NCBI RefSeq assembly: GCF_008807075.1
Contig: NZ_CP035632.1
Location: forward strand, 124,001 to 188,000
Length of the DNA: 64,000 nucleotides
Origin: Synechococcus sp. RSCCF101
GTDB lineage: Bacteria > Cyanobacteriota > Cyanobacteriia > PCC-6307 > Cyanobiaceae
Direction of reading: 5' to 3'
Below are positions 1-8,737 of this stretch, one piece after another. A model generated the notes under the pieces. It worked only from the letters and a program-made list of their open reading frames with translations, ran no database searches and was not told the DNA's origin. Position 1 is the stretch's first letter. Each line of letters starts with the position of its first letter. A program made the translations under genes and the position numbers.

Positions 1-556
1 AGCGCGCACTCTCCAGCTCCCAGCCCAGCGCCGACCAGTCCTCCTCTGAGCAGGCCTGCCGGCCGCATTCGAGCATCAGCAGGCCGCCGGGCCTCAGCCA
101 GCGCCTCTCGCTCACCAGGGCCCCCACCCTGGGCAGCAGGTCTGCCCCATAGGGCGGATCGGCGTAGATCAGGTCAAAGCCCCGGACCGGTTCATCGCTG
201 CTGAGCCACTGGAGAACGTCCATCCGGATCGCCTCCAGTGCCGGGGGTGGACCCTCGGATGGGGATCCGGCGCCAGCCGCCACGGCCTCCAGATTCGCCC
301 GGGCCACGGCCAGCACGCGGGCATTGCGGTCCACGGCCACCACCCGTTCCGCGCCGCGCTGGAGGGCTTCACAGCCCATCACGCCGCTGCCGCAGAACAG
401 ATCCAGCCAGTGGCACTGCCGCAGTCCCCGCTGCCCCTGGGATCCGTCCCGGTGGACCAGGCGGTTGAACACCGCCTCCCGCACCCTGGATGCGGTGGGC
501 CTGGCCACGTCACCCGGAGGACTGAGCAGGCGCCGGCCGCTGCTCAGGCGGAGCAT
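1..556 (-). CDS. rsmD: 16S rRNA (guanine966-N2)-methyltransferase RsmD, 3' end outside window
   Basis: This SAM-dependent enzyme methylates guanine 966 of 16S rRNA during small-subunit assembly. The protein opens MLRLSSGRRLLSPPGD, followed by ARPTASRVREAVFNRL, the usual RsmD N-terminus. WLDLFCGSGVMGCEALQRGA is the SAM-binding loop, and DLIYADPPYG is the N-methyltransferase DPPY catalytic motif. About 185 codons are present and the C-terminus runs off the left edge. The ATG at 556 lies inside the end of hisH (13-base overlap), so the two are probably cotranscribed. The frame stays open upstream, but homology to the family begins at this ATG. Confidence 0.9.
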   Translation of the reverse strand, partial: MLRLSSGRRLLSPPGDVARPTASRVREAVFNRLVHRDGSQGQRGLRQCHWLDLFCGSGVMGCEALQRGAERVVAVDRNARVLAVARANLEAVAAGAGSPSEGPPPALEAIRMDVLQWLSSDEPVRGFDLIYADPPYGADLLPRVGALVSERRWLRPGGLLMLECGRQACSEEDWSALGWELESAR

Positions 557-1167
557 GCGCTCTCTAGCCAGCGCCGCAGAAGGCGCTGGCCATGCAGTCC
601 CGATTTTTCGGGGTGGAACTGGCAGGCCGCCACATTCCGGTGCCACACGGCTGCCGTGATCGGTTCCCCGGCGAAGCGGACGGAGGCGGCCACGTCCTCC
701 TGTCGTTCCGGAACCGCGGCGTAGGAATGCACGAAATAGACCCAGGTGGCCGGTTCATCCGCCCTGAGCAGGGGAGTGCCGGCTTCAGCCTGCAGCGGCG
801 ACCAGCCCATGTGGGGCACCATCTCGCCCCGATCTCTCGGCAGGGCGCGCACATGGCCGGGGATCAGGCCCAGGCCGCGGGCCGATCCTTCGTCGCTGCC
901 CTCGAACAGCAGCTGCAGCCCGAGGCAGATGCCGAGCAGGGGCCGGCCGTCGTTGCACCATTGCGTCAGGCCCGACGCCAATCCGGAGCGGTGCAGCTGC
1001 TCCATGGCCGGATCGAAGGCTCCCACACCCGGCAGCACCAGGGCGTCGCATGCCGCCATCGCCTCGCTGCGCTGCACGGTGCAGACCCGGCATGAGAGCC
1101 GCTCGAAGGCCCGCTGCACCGAGTGCAGGTTGCCCATGCCGTAATCGAGAAGTCCGATGCTGCTCAT
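544..1167 (-). CDS. hisH: Imidazole glycerol phosphate synthase, glutaminase subunit HisH
   Basis: HisH is the glutaminase half of imidazole glycerol phosphate synthase. It hydrolyses glutamine and passes ammonia to HisF in histidine biosynthesis. The 207-residue protein starts SSIGLLDYGMGNLHSV, typical of the family, and has the class I amidotransferase triad: Cys81 in GICLGLQ, and His185 and Glu187 in QFHPEKSG. HisF is not in the window. Its start codon overlaps the end of the upstream LOG gene by 4 bases, and its end overlaps rsmD, suggesting a trxA-LOG-hisH-rsmD transcription unit. Confidence 0.97.
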   Translation of the reverse strand: MSSIGLLDYGMGNLHSVQRAFERLSCRVCTVQRSEAMAACDALVLPGVGAFDPAMEQLHRSGLASGLTQWCNDGRPLLGICLGLQLLFEGSDEGSARGLGLIPGHVRALPRDRGEMVPHMGWSPLQAEAGTPLLRADEPATWVYFVHSYAAVPERQEDVAASVRFAGEPITAAVWHRNVAACQFHPEKSGLHGQRLLRRWLESACSA

Positions 1168-2063
1168 GATCCGATGGTTCCGGGGCGGGTCGGGTCCGAT
1201 TGGCAGGCGGCGTCCGGGGCGTCGGCCAGCTCCAGATCGTTCAGCCAGTCGATGGCCCGGACCAGCAGGCCGATGCGGCGCTCATCGAATCGGAACCGCA
1301 GGCGGAACAGGGGCGTCGCCTCAGGATCGGAGTGCAACCAGCCGTGCTCCAGCCGCTCTGGGCTGCTGCAGCGGAACAGCTCATCGAACTCACGGCTGAA
1401 GCGGTGAATGGCGGTCTGCGGCAACGCTGCGTGCAGATGCAACGCCATGGTGTCGCCACTGCGGTGGATGCTGTGCAACAGGCGATAAAAGTGCCGGATG
1501 CGTTCGATCACCTGCTCCGGGTCGGTGCAGAAGCGCAGCAGGGCCTCATCCTCCGCTGCGATATGACCGTTGCCACGCAGCTGTTCAAGGATGCGCCGCT
1601 GCAGCCTAAGCCAGGAGCCATCGGCCTCCGGCGCCATCAGCACCACGGGGATCGGTGGCGTTCGCCCGGTCTGAATCAGGGTGAGGCTCTCGAACATTTC
1701 GTCGAGGGTGCCGAAGCCGCCGGGGCAGATCACCAGGGCATCGCTCTCACGCAGGAAGAAGAGTTTCCGGGTGAAGAAATAGTGGCAGGTGAGCAGGCGT
1801 TGGTTCGTCGCATCCAGGTAGCGATTGGCCACCTGCTCCTCCGGCAGCCGCACATTGACGCCGAAGCTATGGTCCTGGCCGGCCCCTCTGTTGGCCGCTT
1901 CCATGATGCCCGGACCCGCACCGGTGATCACGTCGAAACCGTTGGCGGCAGCCAGTTGTCCCAGGTGGCAGGCCTGCCGGTAGGCTGATCCATAGGCCGG
2001 GCTGCGGGCGGAGCCGAACACCGCGATCCGGCGGCGACCGGAAGCGTTGCGAAACAGCTCCAA
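1164..2063 (-). CDS. LOG-family (TIGR00730) Rossmann-fold protein
   Basis: The LOG family includes cytokinin-activating nucleoside 5'-monophosphate phosphoribohydrolases and related nucleotide hydrolases. The Rossmann start IAVFGSARS (13-21), the GAGPGIMEAANRGA region (48-61) and the signature PGGFGTLDE (114-122) are all present. The listed start at 2063 is only a TTG. The same frame continues upstream to about 2235 and encodes a plausible helical N-terminus (LIHGTLADLRQGLELF just before the TTG), as in longer cyanobacterial homologues, but contains no ATG or GTG. The real start may be a CTG near 2235, next to the trxA stop. The exact substrate cannot be told from sequence. Confidence 0.88.
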   Translation of the reverse strand: MELFRNASGRRRIAVFGSARSPAYGSAYRQACHLGQLAAANGFDVITGAGPGIMEAANRGAGQDHSFGVNVRLPEEQVANRYLDATNQRLLTCHYFFTRKLFFLRESDALVICPGGFGTLDEMFESLTLIQTGRTPPIPVVLMAPEADGSWLRLQRRILEQLRGNGHIAAEDEALLRFCTDPEQVIERIRHFYRLLHSIHRSGDTMALHLHAALPQTAIHRFSREFDELFRCSSPERLEHGWLHSDPEATPLFRLRFRFDERRIGLLVRAIDWLNDLELADAPDAACQSDPTRPGTIGS

Positions 2064-2230
2064 GCCCTGGCGCAGATCGGCGAGGGTGCCGTGGATCAGG
2101 CGCCAGTGATCCTCATCAAGCCAGTCCCGGGAGGCGAGAGAATCGAGCAGACGCCTGGACTGCTCGATGACTGCGGCGGTCGTCTCCTCGCTGGGTGGCC
2201 GCCGAGCGTCCGAGGTGGCTGGCGCGGTGA

Positions 2231-2554
2231 TCAGAGGTACTTGCTGATCGTGTTGGACAGGGTGTTCTTGGGCACGGCGCCGACGACCGTGTCGACTTTC
2301 TGGCCGGCCTTGAACACCATCAGGGTTGGAATGCTGCGGATGCCGTATTGACTGGCAACGTTGGGATTCTCGTCGGTGTTGAGCTTGAAGACCTTGATCT
2401 TGCCTTCGAATTCCTTCGCGATTTCATCCACGATCGGAGCCACCATGCGGCAGGGTCCGCACCAGGGTGCCCAGAAGTCCACCAGAACAGGCACTTCGCT
2501 CTGCAGCACGTCCTGCTCAAACGAGGCATCAGTGACGGCAGTGGCGCTGGACAT
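2231..2554 (-). CDS. trxA: Thioredoxin
   Basis: This small cytosolic dithiol-disulfide oxidoreductase reduces protein disulfides. The 107-residue protein has the active site WCGPC (Cys32 and Cys35) in a [13 protein letters not shown] context and the cis-proline loop [14 protein letters not shown], all standard for thioredoxin m-type proteins of cyanobacteria. It lies directly upstream of the LOG gene on the same strand, with the LOG frame beginning at its stop codon. It is downstream of guaB3, separated by a terminator-bearing gap of about 260 bases, so it should have its own promoter in 2555-2710. Confidence 0.97.
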   Translation of the reverse strand: MSSATAVTDASFEQDVLQSEVPVLVDFWAPWCGPCRMVAPIVDEIAKEFEGKIKVFKLNTDENPNVASQYGIRSIPTLMVFKAGQKVDTVVGAVPKNTLSNTISKYL

Positions 2555-2710
2555 CCAGTTGATCCCGTTTCTCAGGCGAATCTAGCAACCCAGCACTCTC
2601 CCATCTGCCTGGGAGCAGCTGCGGGGTTCCGGGTGACGCAACCCTTCACAGGACCGTCTGCCGTTCGCGTCACAGAACCGCGGCAAGCGTCGGTTCCTGG
2701 CCGGCGTTGG

Positions 2711-2738
2711 AAGAGAAAAAGCCCGGTGACCCCGGGCC
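2711..2738 (-). terminator. Rho-independent terminator after guaB3
   Basis: Read on the minus strand there is a GCCCGG/CCGGGC hairpin (2737-2721) followed at once by TTTTTCTC (2720-2713). It lies about 80 bases past the guaB3 stop, and separates guaB3 from trxA. Confidence 0.75.
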
Positions 2739-2816
2739 GGGGGTGTGAGGAGTGTGTGGGCCGAAGCCCCCACAACCTGAGGGTAATGCCTCCTCAGCGG
2801 GCCACCCCGGCGAGCG

Positions 2817-3980
2817 TCACTTGCCCATGCCGAGGTGCTGGGCCTTCTGGTACACCTTGCCCTCGGTGAGCAGCGAGGGTGCCACCACCACCTCCACCTC
2901 CTGCATCTCGCGCAGGTTGCGGGCCCCCAGGGTGCCCATGGAGGTGCGGATCGCGCCGAGAAGATTCTGGGTGCCGTCGTCGAGGATGGCCGGGCCCCGC
3001 AGGATGGTGCTCAGCGAACCGGTGGTGCCCACCCGGATCCGGGTGCCCCGGGGAAGCACCGGGCTGGGTGTGGCCATGCCCCAGTGGAAGCCGCGGCCGG
3101 GAGCCTCGGCGGCCCGGGCGATGGGGGAGCCGATCATCACCGCATCCGCCCCGCAGGCCAGGCACTTGCAGATGTCGCCGCCGGTGACGATGCCGCCATC
3201 GGCCACCACGGGGACGTACCGGCCCGTGGCTTCGGCGTGCTCATCGCGGGCTGCGGCGCAGTCGGCCACGGCGGTGGCCTGGGGGATGCCGACGCCGAGC
3301 ACACCGCGTGAGGTGCAGGCGGCGCCCGGGCCGATGCCCACCATCACCGCCGCGGCGCCGGCATCCATCAGCTGACGGGCCACGGCATGGGTCACGCAGT
3401 TGCCGACCACCACGGGAACACCGAAGTCGCGGCAGAGGGCCCGGAGATCCAGCGTGCTGCTGCCGGCCGGACCGATGTGTTCCGTCGACACCACCGTGGC
3501 CTGAACGAAGAACAGGTCCGCGCCGGCCTCGGCCACCGCATGGCCGAACTTCATGGCGGCCACCGGGGTGGCGCTGACCGCGGCGATGCCGCCCTGGTCG
3601 CGGATCTGCTGGATGCGCAGCCGGATCAGGTCCTCGCGCACGGGCTGGCTGTAGAGCTCCTGCATCAGGGTCACGAACTCCTCCTTGCCCACCGACGCGA
3701 TCCGGTCGAGGCAGGGGTTCGGATCCTCGTAGCGGGTCTGGAGACCCTCGAGGTTCAGCACCCCGAGCGCACCCAGCCTGGAGAGTTCCACGGCCATGCC
3801 CACGTCCACCACGCCGTCCATGGCGCTGGCGATGATGGGGATCTCGCGCTCGACACCCCCGATGGACCAGGAGCTGTCGGTGACCTGCGGATCAACGGTG
3901 CGGCCGCCCGGAACGAGAGCGATCTCATCGATCCCGTAGGCGCGGCGAACGGTGCGGGAGCGTCCGAGCTGAATGGTCAC
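2817..3980 (-). CDS. guaB3: GuaB3-type IMP dehydrogenase family protein
   Basis: This protein belongs to the IMP dehydrogenase/GMP reductase TIM-barrel family, which oxidises IMP to XMP in guanine nucleotide synthesis. Of 387 residues, the start [20 protein letters not shown] is characteristic of the GuaB3 clade of cyanobacteria and actinobacteria. The catalytic loop [12 protein letters not shown] carries the nucleophilic Cys (about residue 222). [20 protein letters not shown] is the phosphate-binding region. No CBS (Bateman) domain is inserted, unlike canonical GuaB. I chose the GTG at 3980 because the family homology begins there; a TTG at 4013 would add 11 residues unlike the family. A terminator follows at 2711-2738. 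Confidence 0.93.
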   Translation of the reverse strand: MTIQLGRSRTVRRAYGIDEIALVPGGRTVDPQVTDSSWSIGGVEREIPIIASAMDGVVDVGMAVELSRLGALGVLNLEGLQTRYEDPNPCLDRIASVGKEEFVTLMQELYSQPVREDLIRLRIQQIRDQGGIAAVSATPVAAMKFGHAVAEAGADLFFVQATVVSTEHIGPAGSSTLDLRALCRDFGVPVVVGNCVTHAVARQLMDAGAAAVMVGIGPGAACTSRGVLGVGIPQATAVADCAAARDEHAEATGRYVPVVADGGIVTGGDICKCLACGADAVMIGSPIARAAEAPGRGFHWGMATPSPVLPRGTRIRVGTTGSLSTILRGPAILDDGTQNLLGAIRTSMGTLGARNLREMQEVEVVVAPSLLTEGKVYQKAQHLGMGK

Positions 3981-4035
3981 CGGCGAATTGTGACGGATCG
4001 GACAAACTACCAACCCGTCATGGCCCCGGGGCCGT

Positions 4036-4614
4036 TCAGCCCTGCCCGCGGAAGGTGCGCCAGCGACTGGCGAGCGCGCCCAGCACCTCCTGGCGATCCT
4101 CGCGTTTGAGCAGACGGGTGGCCGCGAAGCGCAGGGCCACCAGCAGGCCCACCAGCTCCAGCAGCCCGGACACGACGGGAATGCTGTCGATCAGGTGCAC
4201 CACCGCTCCGTAGAGACGGATCGCGAGCAGCAGGCCGATGGCCCCCAGCAGCAGCAGGACGGGTTGCTTGGCCTGGACCAGGCGCTCGCCGATGCGGGCC
4301 TCCTGCCACCAGCTCAGGACACCTTCAAAGAACTGCTTCAGATCCGGGCCATCGGTTGACCCGTCCGAGCCGGTGTCCGCTCCAGTGCTGGAGGGCTCTG
4401 CCGCCGGGATCTCGACGCTCTGCAGAATGGCGGAGGGAGCTGTCTCGGGTTCCGGTGCGGCTTCCGGCTCCGCTGAGTCTTCGAGTTGTGGCGCCGGTTC
4501 AGGCGATGGGGTGGCCTGGGCGCTCGGCTCCACCGGCGTCGCGGGCTCCTCGGCCGCCGGGGTCGTCTGCGGCGCAGGCTGGTCCGCAGACGACGGGTCG
4601 GGGGACGACTGCAT
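4036..4614 (-). CDS. CAAD-domain (CURT1-like) membrane protein
   Basis: The 192-residue protein has a long N-terminal half rich in Pro, Ala, Glu and Ser (low complexity, acidic). About 90 residues follow that look like the cyanobacterial aminoacyl-tRNA-synthetase-appended domain, related to plant CURVATURE THYLAKOID 1: an amphipathic helix (LKQFFEGVLSWWQEARIGERL), two membrane spans (PVLLLLGAIGLLLAIRLYG and a second around PVVSGLLELVGLLVALRF) and a basic tail. Members sit in thylakoid membranes. The ATG at 4614 is preferred; the frame upstream is open but reads like non-coding sequence and overlaps the gyrA start region. It is divergent from gyrA. Confidence 0.75.
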   Translation of the reverse strand: MQSSPDPSSADQPAPQTTPAAEEPATPVEPSAQATPSPEPAPQLEDSAEPEAAPEPETAPSAILQSVEIPAAEPSSTGADTGSDGSTDGPDLKQFFEGVLSWWQEARIGERLVQAKQPVLLLLGAIGLLLAIRLYGAVVHLIDSIPVVSGLLELVGLLVALRFAATRLLKREDRQEVLGALASRWRTFRGQG

Positions 4615-4774
4615 GGGCCACGCTGAAGAGGTGGCGTGCAGTGTAAGGAGCGCTTCAACAGCCGTCAGCTGCCGTCGGATCGGGTTGCTGCAGTCGCTTG
4701 GTCGGGGCGGCGGTTGTGCTGCTGCCTGGGCATGCAGGAGATAAACTGTCGGAGCGGTGAAAAGCTGATCATTC

Positions 4775-7453
4775 ATGGCGGATCCCATCGGACCCGGTGA
4801 TTCCGACGGCCGCATCATTCAGACTGATCTGCGAAATGAAATGTCGCGCTCCTATCTGGAGTACGCGATGAGTGTGATCGTCGGGCGCGCGCTGCCCGAC
4901 GCACGTGATGGCCTCAAACCCGTGCATCGACGCATTCTGTATGCGATGTACGAACTGGGCCTGACCAGCGACCGGCCCTATCGAAAGTGCGCCCGTGTGG
5001 TGGGTGAGGTGCTCGGTAAGTACCACCCCCATGGAGACACAGCCGTCTACGACGCACTCGTGCGCATGGCGCAGGATTTCTCCATGCGTCTGCCGCTGAT
5101 CGATGGGCACGGCAATTTCGGTTCGGTGGACAACGATCCCCCTGCCGCGATGCGCTACACCGAGTCGCGGCTGCAGGCGCTCACCACCGACAGTCTGCTG
5201 GAGGACATCGAGAGCGAAACCGTTGATTTCGCCGACAACTTCGATGGCTCCCAGCAGGAGCCCACGGTGCTGCCGGCCCGTATCCCCCAGCTGCTGCTCA
5301 ATGGCTCGTCAGGCATCGCCGTGGGGATGGCCACCAACATTCCGCCCCACAATCTCTCGGAGCTGATCGCCGGCCTGCTCGCTCTCATCGACGATCCCGA
5401 TCTGGATGATCGGGATCTGATCGCGCACATCCCCGGGCCTGATTTCCCCACCGGTGGCCAGATTCTCGGTCGCAGCGGCATCCGGGAGACCTATCAGACC
5501 GGCCGCGGATCGGTGACCATGCGCGGTGTGGCCACCATCGAAACGGTGGAAGCCCCGGGCCGGCCCGACCGGGATGCGGTGATCATCAGCGAACTGCCGT
5601 TCCAGACCAACAAGGCGGCCCTGATCGAGCGCATCGCCGATCTGGTCAATGACAAGAAGCTGGAGGGGATCGCCGACATCCGTGATGAGAGCGACCGCGA
5701 TGGCATGCGCATCGTTGTGGAACTCCGCCGCGATGCCTATCCGCAGGTGGTGCTGAACAATCTGTTCAAGCTCACGCCGCTGCAGAGCAACTTCAGCGCC
5801 CACATGCTGGCCCTGGTGGATGGGGAGCCCCGGCTGCTGACCCTGAGGGACATGCTGCAGGTGTTCCTGCGCTTCCGGGTCGACACGATCGAGCGGCGCA
5901 CCCGCTACATGCTGCGCAAGGCGGAGGAACGCGACCACATCCTGCTCGGACTGCTGCTGGCGCTCGATCAGCTCGACCCGATCATCGCCCTGATCCGGGC
6001 CGCCTCCGATACCCCCACCGCCCGTCAGCAGCTGCAGGATCGCCACGGTCTCAGTGCTGTTCAGGCGGACGCCATTCTTCAGATGCAGCTGCGCCGGCTC
6101 ACGGCATTGGAAGCCGACAAGATCCGGCTGGAACACGAGGATCTGGTCGCCAAGATCGCCGACTACAAAGACATCCTCTCCCGCCGCGAACGGGTGTTCG
6201 ACATCATCCGCACCGAGCTGTCGCACCTGCGGGACCGCCACGGCTCCGAGCGGCGCACCGAGATCCTCGATCTCGAAGGTGAGCTCGACGACATTGATCT
6301 GATCGCCAATGAACGGTCCGTGGTGCTGCTCACGGCCAACGGCTATCTGAAGCGGATGGCGGTGAGCGAATTCGAAGCCACCAGCCGTGGCAGCCGCGGC
6401 AAGGCCGGCACCAAGAGTCAGGGCGATGAGTCGGTGGAGCTGTTCATCAGCTGCAACGATCACGACCGGCTGCTGCTGTTCAGCGATCGGGGTGTGGCCT
6501 ATGCCCTGCCGGCCTATCGCGTGCCGATCTGCAGCCGCACGGCGAAGGGCACCCCCGTGGTTCAACTACTGCCCATCCCGCGGGAGGAGGCGATCACCTC
6601 CGTGCTGGCGGTCTCCGAGTTCGAGGCGGATGTGCATCTGCTGATGCTGACCCGGGGTGGCTTCATCAAGCGCACGCCCCTCTCCGCTTTCGCCAACATC
6701 CGCTCCAATGGGCTGATCGCCATCAATCTCGAGAGCGGTGATTCCCTGGCCTGGGTGCGTCTGGCCCGCAACGGCGACAGCGTGCTGATCGGCTCGCTTC
6801 AGGCGATGACCATCCACTTCCGCCTCTGCGACGCGGAGCTGCGCCCCCTCGGGCGAGCCGCCCGTGGGGTCCGGGCGATGCAGCTGCGCCCCGGCGACAG
6901 CCTGGTGAGCATGGATGTGCTGCCGGTGGACCTGGCCGATCGCGTGGCCGACAGCCAGGGCGGCGCCTCCGACGCTGAGGGCACCTCCGACCCTGAGGGC
7001 GAGGCCGACGTGGACGGCGACAGCCCTGAGGAGCTCGTGGATGCAAGCGAGGGGCCCTGGGTGCTGGTGGCCTCCGCCAGCGGACTGGGCAAGCGTGTTC
7101 CCGTGCAGCAGTTCCGCTTGCAGCGGCGGGCCGGGATGGGCCTGAGGGCCCTGCGCTTCCGCCGTGAGGGGGATGTGCTGGTGGGTCTGCGGGTGCTGGG
7201 CGCGGGCGAGGAGGTGCTGCTGGTGAGCGAGAAGGGCGTGATCGTGCGCACCGAGGCCGATCAGATCCCCGAGCAGTCGCGGGCCGCCACCGGGGTGCGT
7301 CTGCAGCGGCTCGATCGCGGTGACCGGCTCACCGAGGTGGTGCTGGTGCCCCCGGCCCCGGACGAGGACCCAGCCGATGACACGGACGAGGATCCTGACG
7401 AGGCCCCGGATGCCGCTATGGCGCCGGCCCCCGAGCAGGAGGCCGAGTCCTGA
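4775..7453 (+). CDS. gyrA: DNA gyrase subunit A
   Basis: GyrA breaks and rejoins DNA for ATP-driven negative supercoiling, with GyrB. The 892-residue protein has the catalytic Tyr128 in [10 protein letters not shown], the quinolone-determining region [20 protein letters not shown] (81-100) and the C-terminal beta-pinwheel repeats. The GyrA-box region reads SRGSRGKAG near residue 535. Two acidic stretches stand out: a Gly/Ser/Asp/Glu-rich insert at 726-760 inside the pinwheel, and an Asp/Glu/Ala-rich tail over the last 30 residues. ParC is the alternative, but the start ([20 protein letters not shown]) is gyrase-like. Its last codons provide the ribosome-binding site for the downstream lycopene cyclase. 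Confidence 0.95.
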   Translation: MADPIGPGDSDGRIIQTDLRNEMSRSYLEYAMSVIVGRALPDARDGLKPVHRRILYAMYELGLTSDRPYRKCARVVGEVLGKYHPHGDTAVYDALVRMAQDFSMRLPLIDGHGNFGSVDNDPPAAMRYTESRLQALTTDSLLEDIESETVDFADNFDGSQQEPTVLPARIPQLLLNGSSGIAVGMATNIPPHNLSELIAGLLALIDDPDLDDRDLIAHIPGPDFPTGGQILGRSGIRETYQTGRGSVTMRGVATIETVEAPGRPDRDAVIISELPFQTNKAALIERIADLVNDKKLEGIADIRDESDRDGMRIVVELRRDAYPQVVLNNLFKLTPLQSNFSAHMLALVDGEPRLLTLRDMLQVFLRFRVDTIERRTRYMLRKAEERDHILLGLLLALDQLDPIIALIRAASDTPTARQQLQDRHGLSAVQADAILQMQLRRLTALEADKIRLEHEDLVAKIADYKDILSRRERVFDIIRTELSHLRDRHGSERRTEILDLEGELDDIDLIANERSVVLLTANGYLKRMAVSEFEATSRGSRGKAGTKSQGDESVELFISCNDHDRLLLFSDRGVAYALPAYRVPICSRTAKGTPVVQLLPIPREEAITSVLAVSEFEADVHLLMLTRGGFIKRTPLSAFANIRSNGLIAINLESGDSLAWVRLARNGDSVLIGSLQAMTIHFRLCDAELRPLGRAARGVRAMQLRPGDSLVSMDVLPVDLADRVADSQGGASDAEGTSDPEGEADVDGDSPEELVDASEGPWVLVASASGLGKRVPVQQFRLQRRAGMGLRALRFRREGDVLVGLRVLGAGEEVLLVSEKGVIVRTEADQIPEQSRAATGVRLQRLDRGDRLTEVVLVPPAPDEDPADDTDEDPDEAPDAAMAPAPEQEAES
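7437..7452 (+). promoter_or_regulatory. Shine-Dalgarno site supporting a CTG start for lycopene cyclase
   Basis: A perfect AGGAGG at 7437-7442 precedes a CTG at 7450 by 7 bases. The CTG overlaps the gyrA TGA (CTGA). No ATG, GTG or TTG exists in this frame before the FAD-binding motif. Confidence 0.65.
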
Positions 7454-8736
7454 GCCCGTCCAGCGATGTTCTGATCATCGGCTCGGGCCCCTCGGCCCTG
7501 GCCATCGCTGCCGAGCTCGCCGACCGCGGCCTGCAGGTGCACGGGCTTTCGCTGCGGGCCCCGCAGGACCCCTGGCCGAACACCTACGGCATCTGGGGGG
7601 ATGAGGTGGATGCGCTCGGGCTGGCGCCTCTGCTCTCCCATCGCTGGCAGGCCACCAGCAGCGTGTTCGAAGAGGAGCCTCTGGCCCACCGACGCGATTA
7701 CGGCCTGCTCGATCGCACGGCTCTGCAGCGGTTCTGGCTGGAGCGGTGCGAACGGGCCGCGATGGGCTGGACGCTGGGCGAGGCGGTGGCTGTGCAGCAC
7801 GACAGCCGCAGCAGCACGGTGGTCCTGGCCGATGGCCAGCGCCTCGCGGCCCGGCTGGTGATCGATGCCAGCGGTCATCAGGCCCGCTTCATCCGGCGCC
7901 CCCCCCAGGCCGCCATCGCCCAGCAGGCCGCCTATGGAATCGTAGGTCGCTTCGCCTCGGAGCCGGTGGAGCCGGGCAGCTTCACGCTGATGGACTTCCG
8001 CTCGGGTCACCTCAGCGAGGAGGAGCGCCGCAGCGGAGCACCCACGTTCCTCTACGCCATGGATCTCGGTGAGGGTCGCTTCTTCGTGGAGGAGACCTCC
8101 CTGGCCCTGGCCCCGCCGGTCTCGATGGAGCGGCTGGAGCGTCGGCTGCGGCAGCGCCTGGCCGCCCGGGGGGCCGAGCCGGTGGCGATCGAGCACGTGG
8201 AGCGCTGCCTGTTCCCGATGAACCTGACCCTGCCGCTGCTGGATCAGCCGGTTCTGGGATTCGGGTCCAGCGCCAGCATGGTGCACCCGGCCTCGGGCTA
8301 CCTGGTGGGAGCACTGCTGCGGCGGGCTCCCGGGCTGGCCGAGGCCCTGGCCGTTGCCCTGAAGGCCGACGACCGCAGCCCGGCCGAGCTGGCGGCGGCG
8401 GGCTGGCAGGCGCTCTGGCCGGCCGATCTGGTGCGGCGCCACCAGATTCACCAGTTCGGCCTGGAGAAGCTGATGCGCTTCGAGGAGAGCCGCCTGCGCC
8501 GCTTCTTCGGCAGCTTCTTCCGCCTGCCCCAGCCCCAGTGGTCCGGCTTCCTGGCCAACACCCTCAGCACGCCCGAGCTGGTGGCGGCCATGCTGCGGCT
8601 CTTCGCCAGCACCTCCTGGGATGTGCGTCGCGGCCTGCTGGAGTTCCGGGGCCCGGAAGCCGCCCTGCTGCTCGGTGCCCTGCAGGCGCGTCAGGCCGCG
8701 GTTCCGGCGGCGCCTGAGCCGCGGCCCCAGGGCTGA
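7450..8736 (+). CDS. crtL: Lycopene cyclase (CrtL type)
   Basis: A FAD-dependent flavoprotein that cyclises the ends of lycopene to beta- (or epsilon-) ionone rings in carotenoid synthesis, at the membrane. With a CTG start at 7450 it has 428 residues. The N-terminal dinucleotide motif [14 protein letters not shown] (7-20) and the signature [12 protein letters not shown] are clear, as is the later [18 protein letters not shown] motif of CrtL cyclases. Starting at the first GTG (7537) would delete the FAD-binding glycines, so the upstream non-standard start is favoured. It is translationally coupled to gyrA and ends 1 base before the convergent branching enzyme gene. Beta versus epsilon specificity cannot be assigned by eye. 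Confidence 0.88.
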   Translation: MSPSSDVLIIGSGPSALAIAAELADRGLQVHGLSLRAPQDPWPNTYGIWGDEVDALGLAPLLSHRWQATSSVFEEEPLAHRRDYGLLDRTALQRFWLERCERAAMGWTLGEAVAVQHDSRSSTVVLADGQRLAARLVIDASGHQARFIRRPPQAAIAQQAAYGIVGRFASEPVEPGSFTLMDFRSGHLSEEERRSGAPTFLYAMDLGEGRFFVEETSLALAPPVSMERLERRLRQRLAARGAEPVAIEHVERCLFPMNLTLPLLDQPVLGFGSSASMVHPASGYLVGALLRRAPGLAEALAVALKADDRSPAELAAAGWQALWPADLVRRHQIHQFGLEKLMRFEESRLRRFFGSFFRLPQPQWSGFLANTLSTPELVAAMLRLFASTSWDVRRGLLEFRGPEAALLLGALQARQAAVPAAPEPRPQG

Positions 8737-8737
8737 G

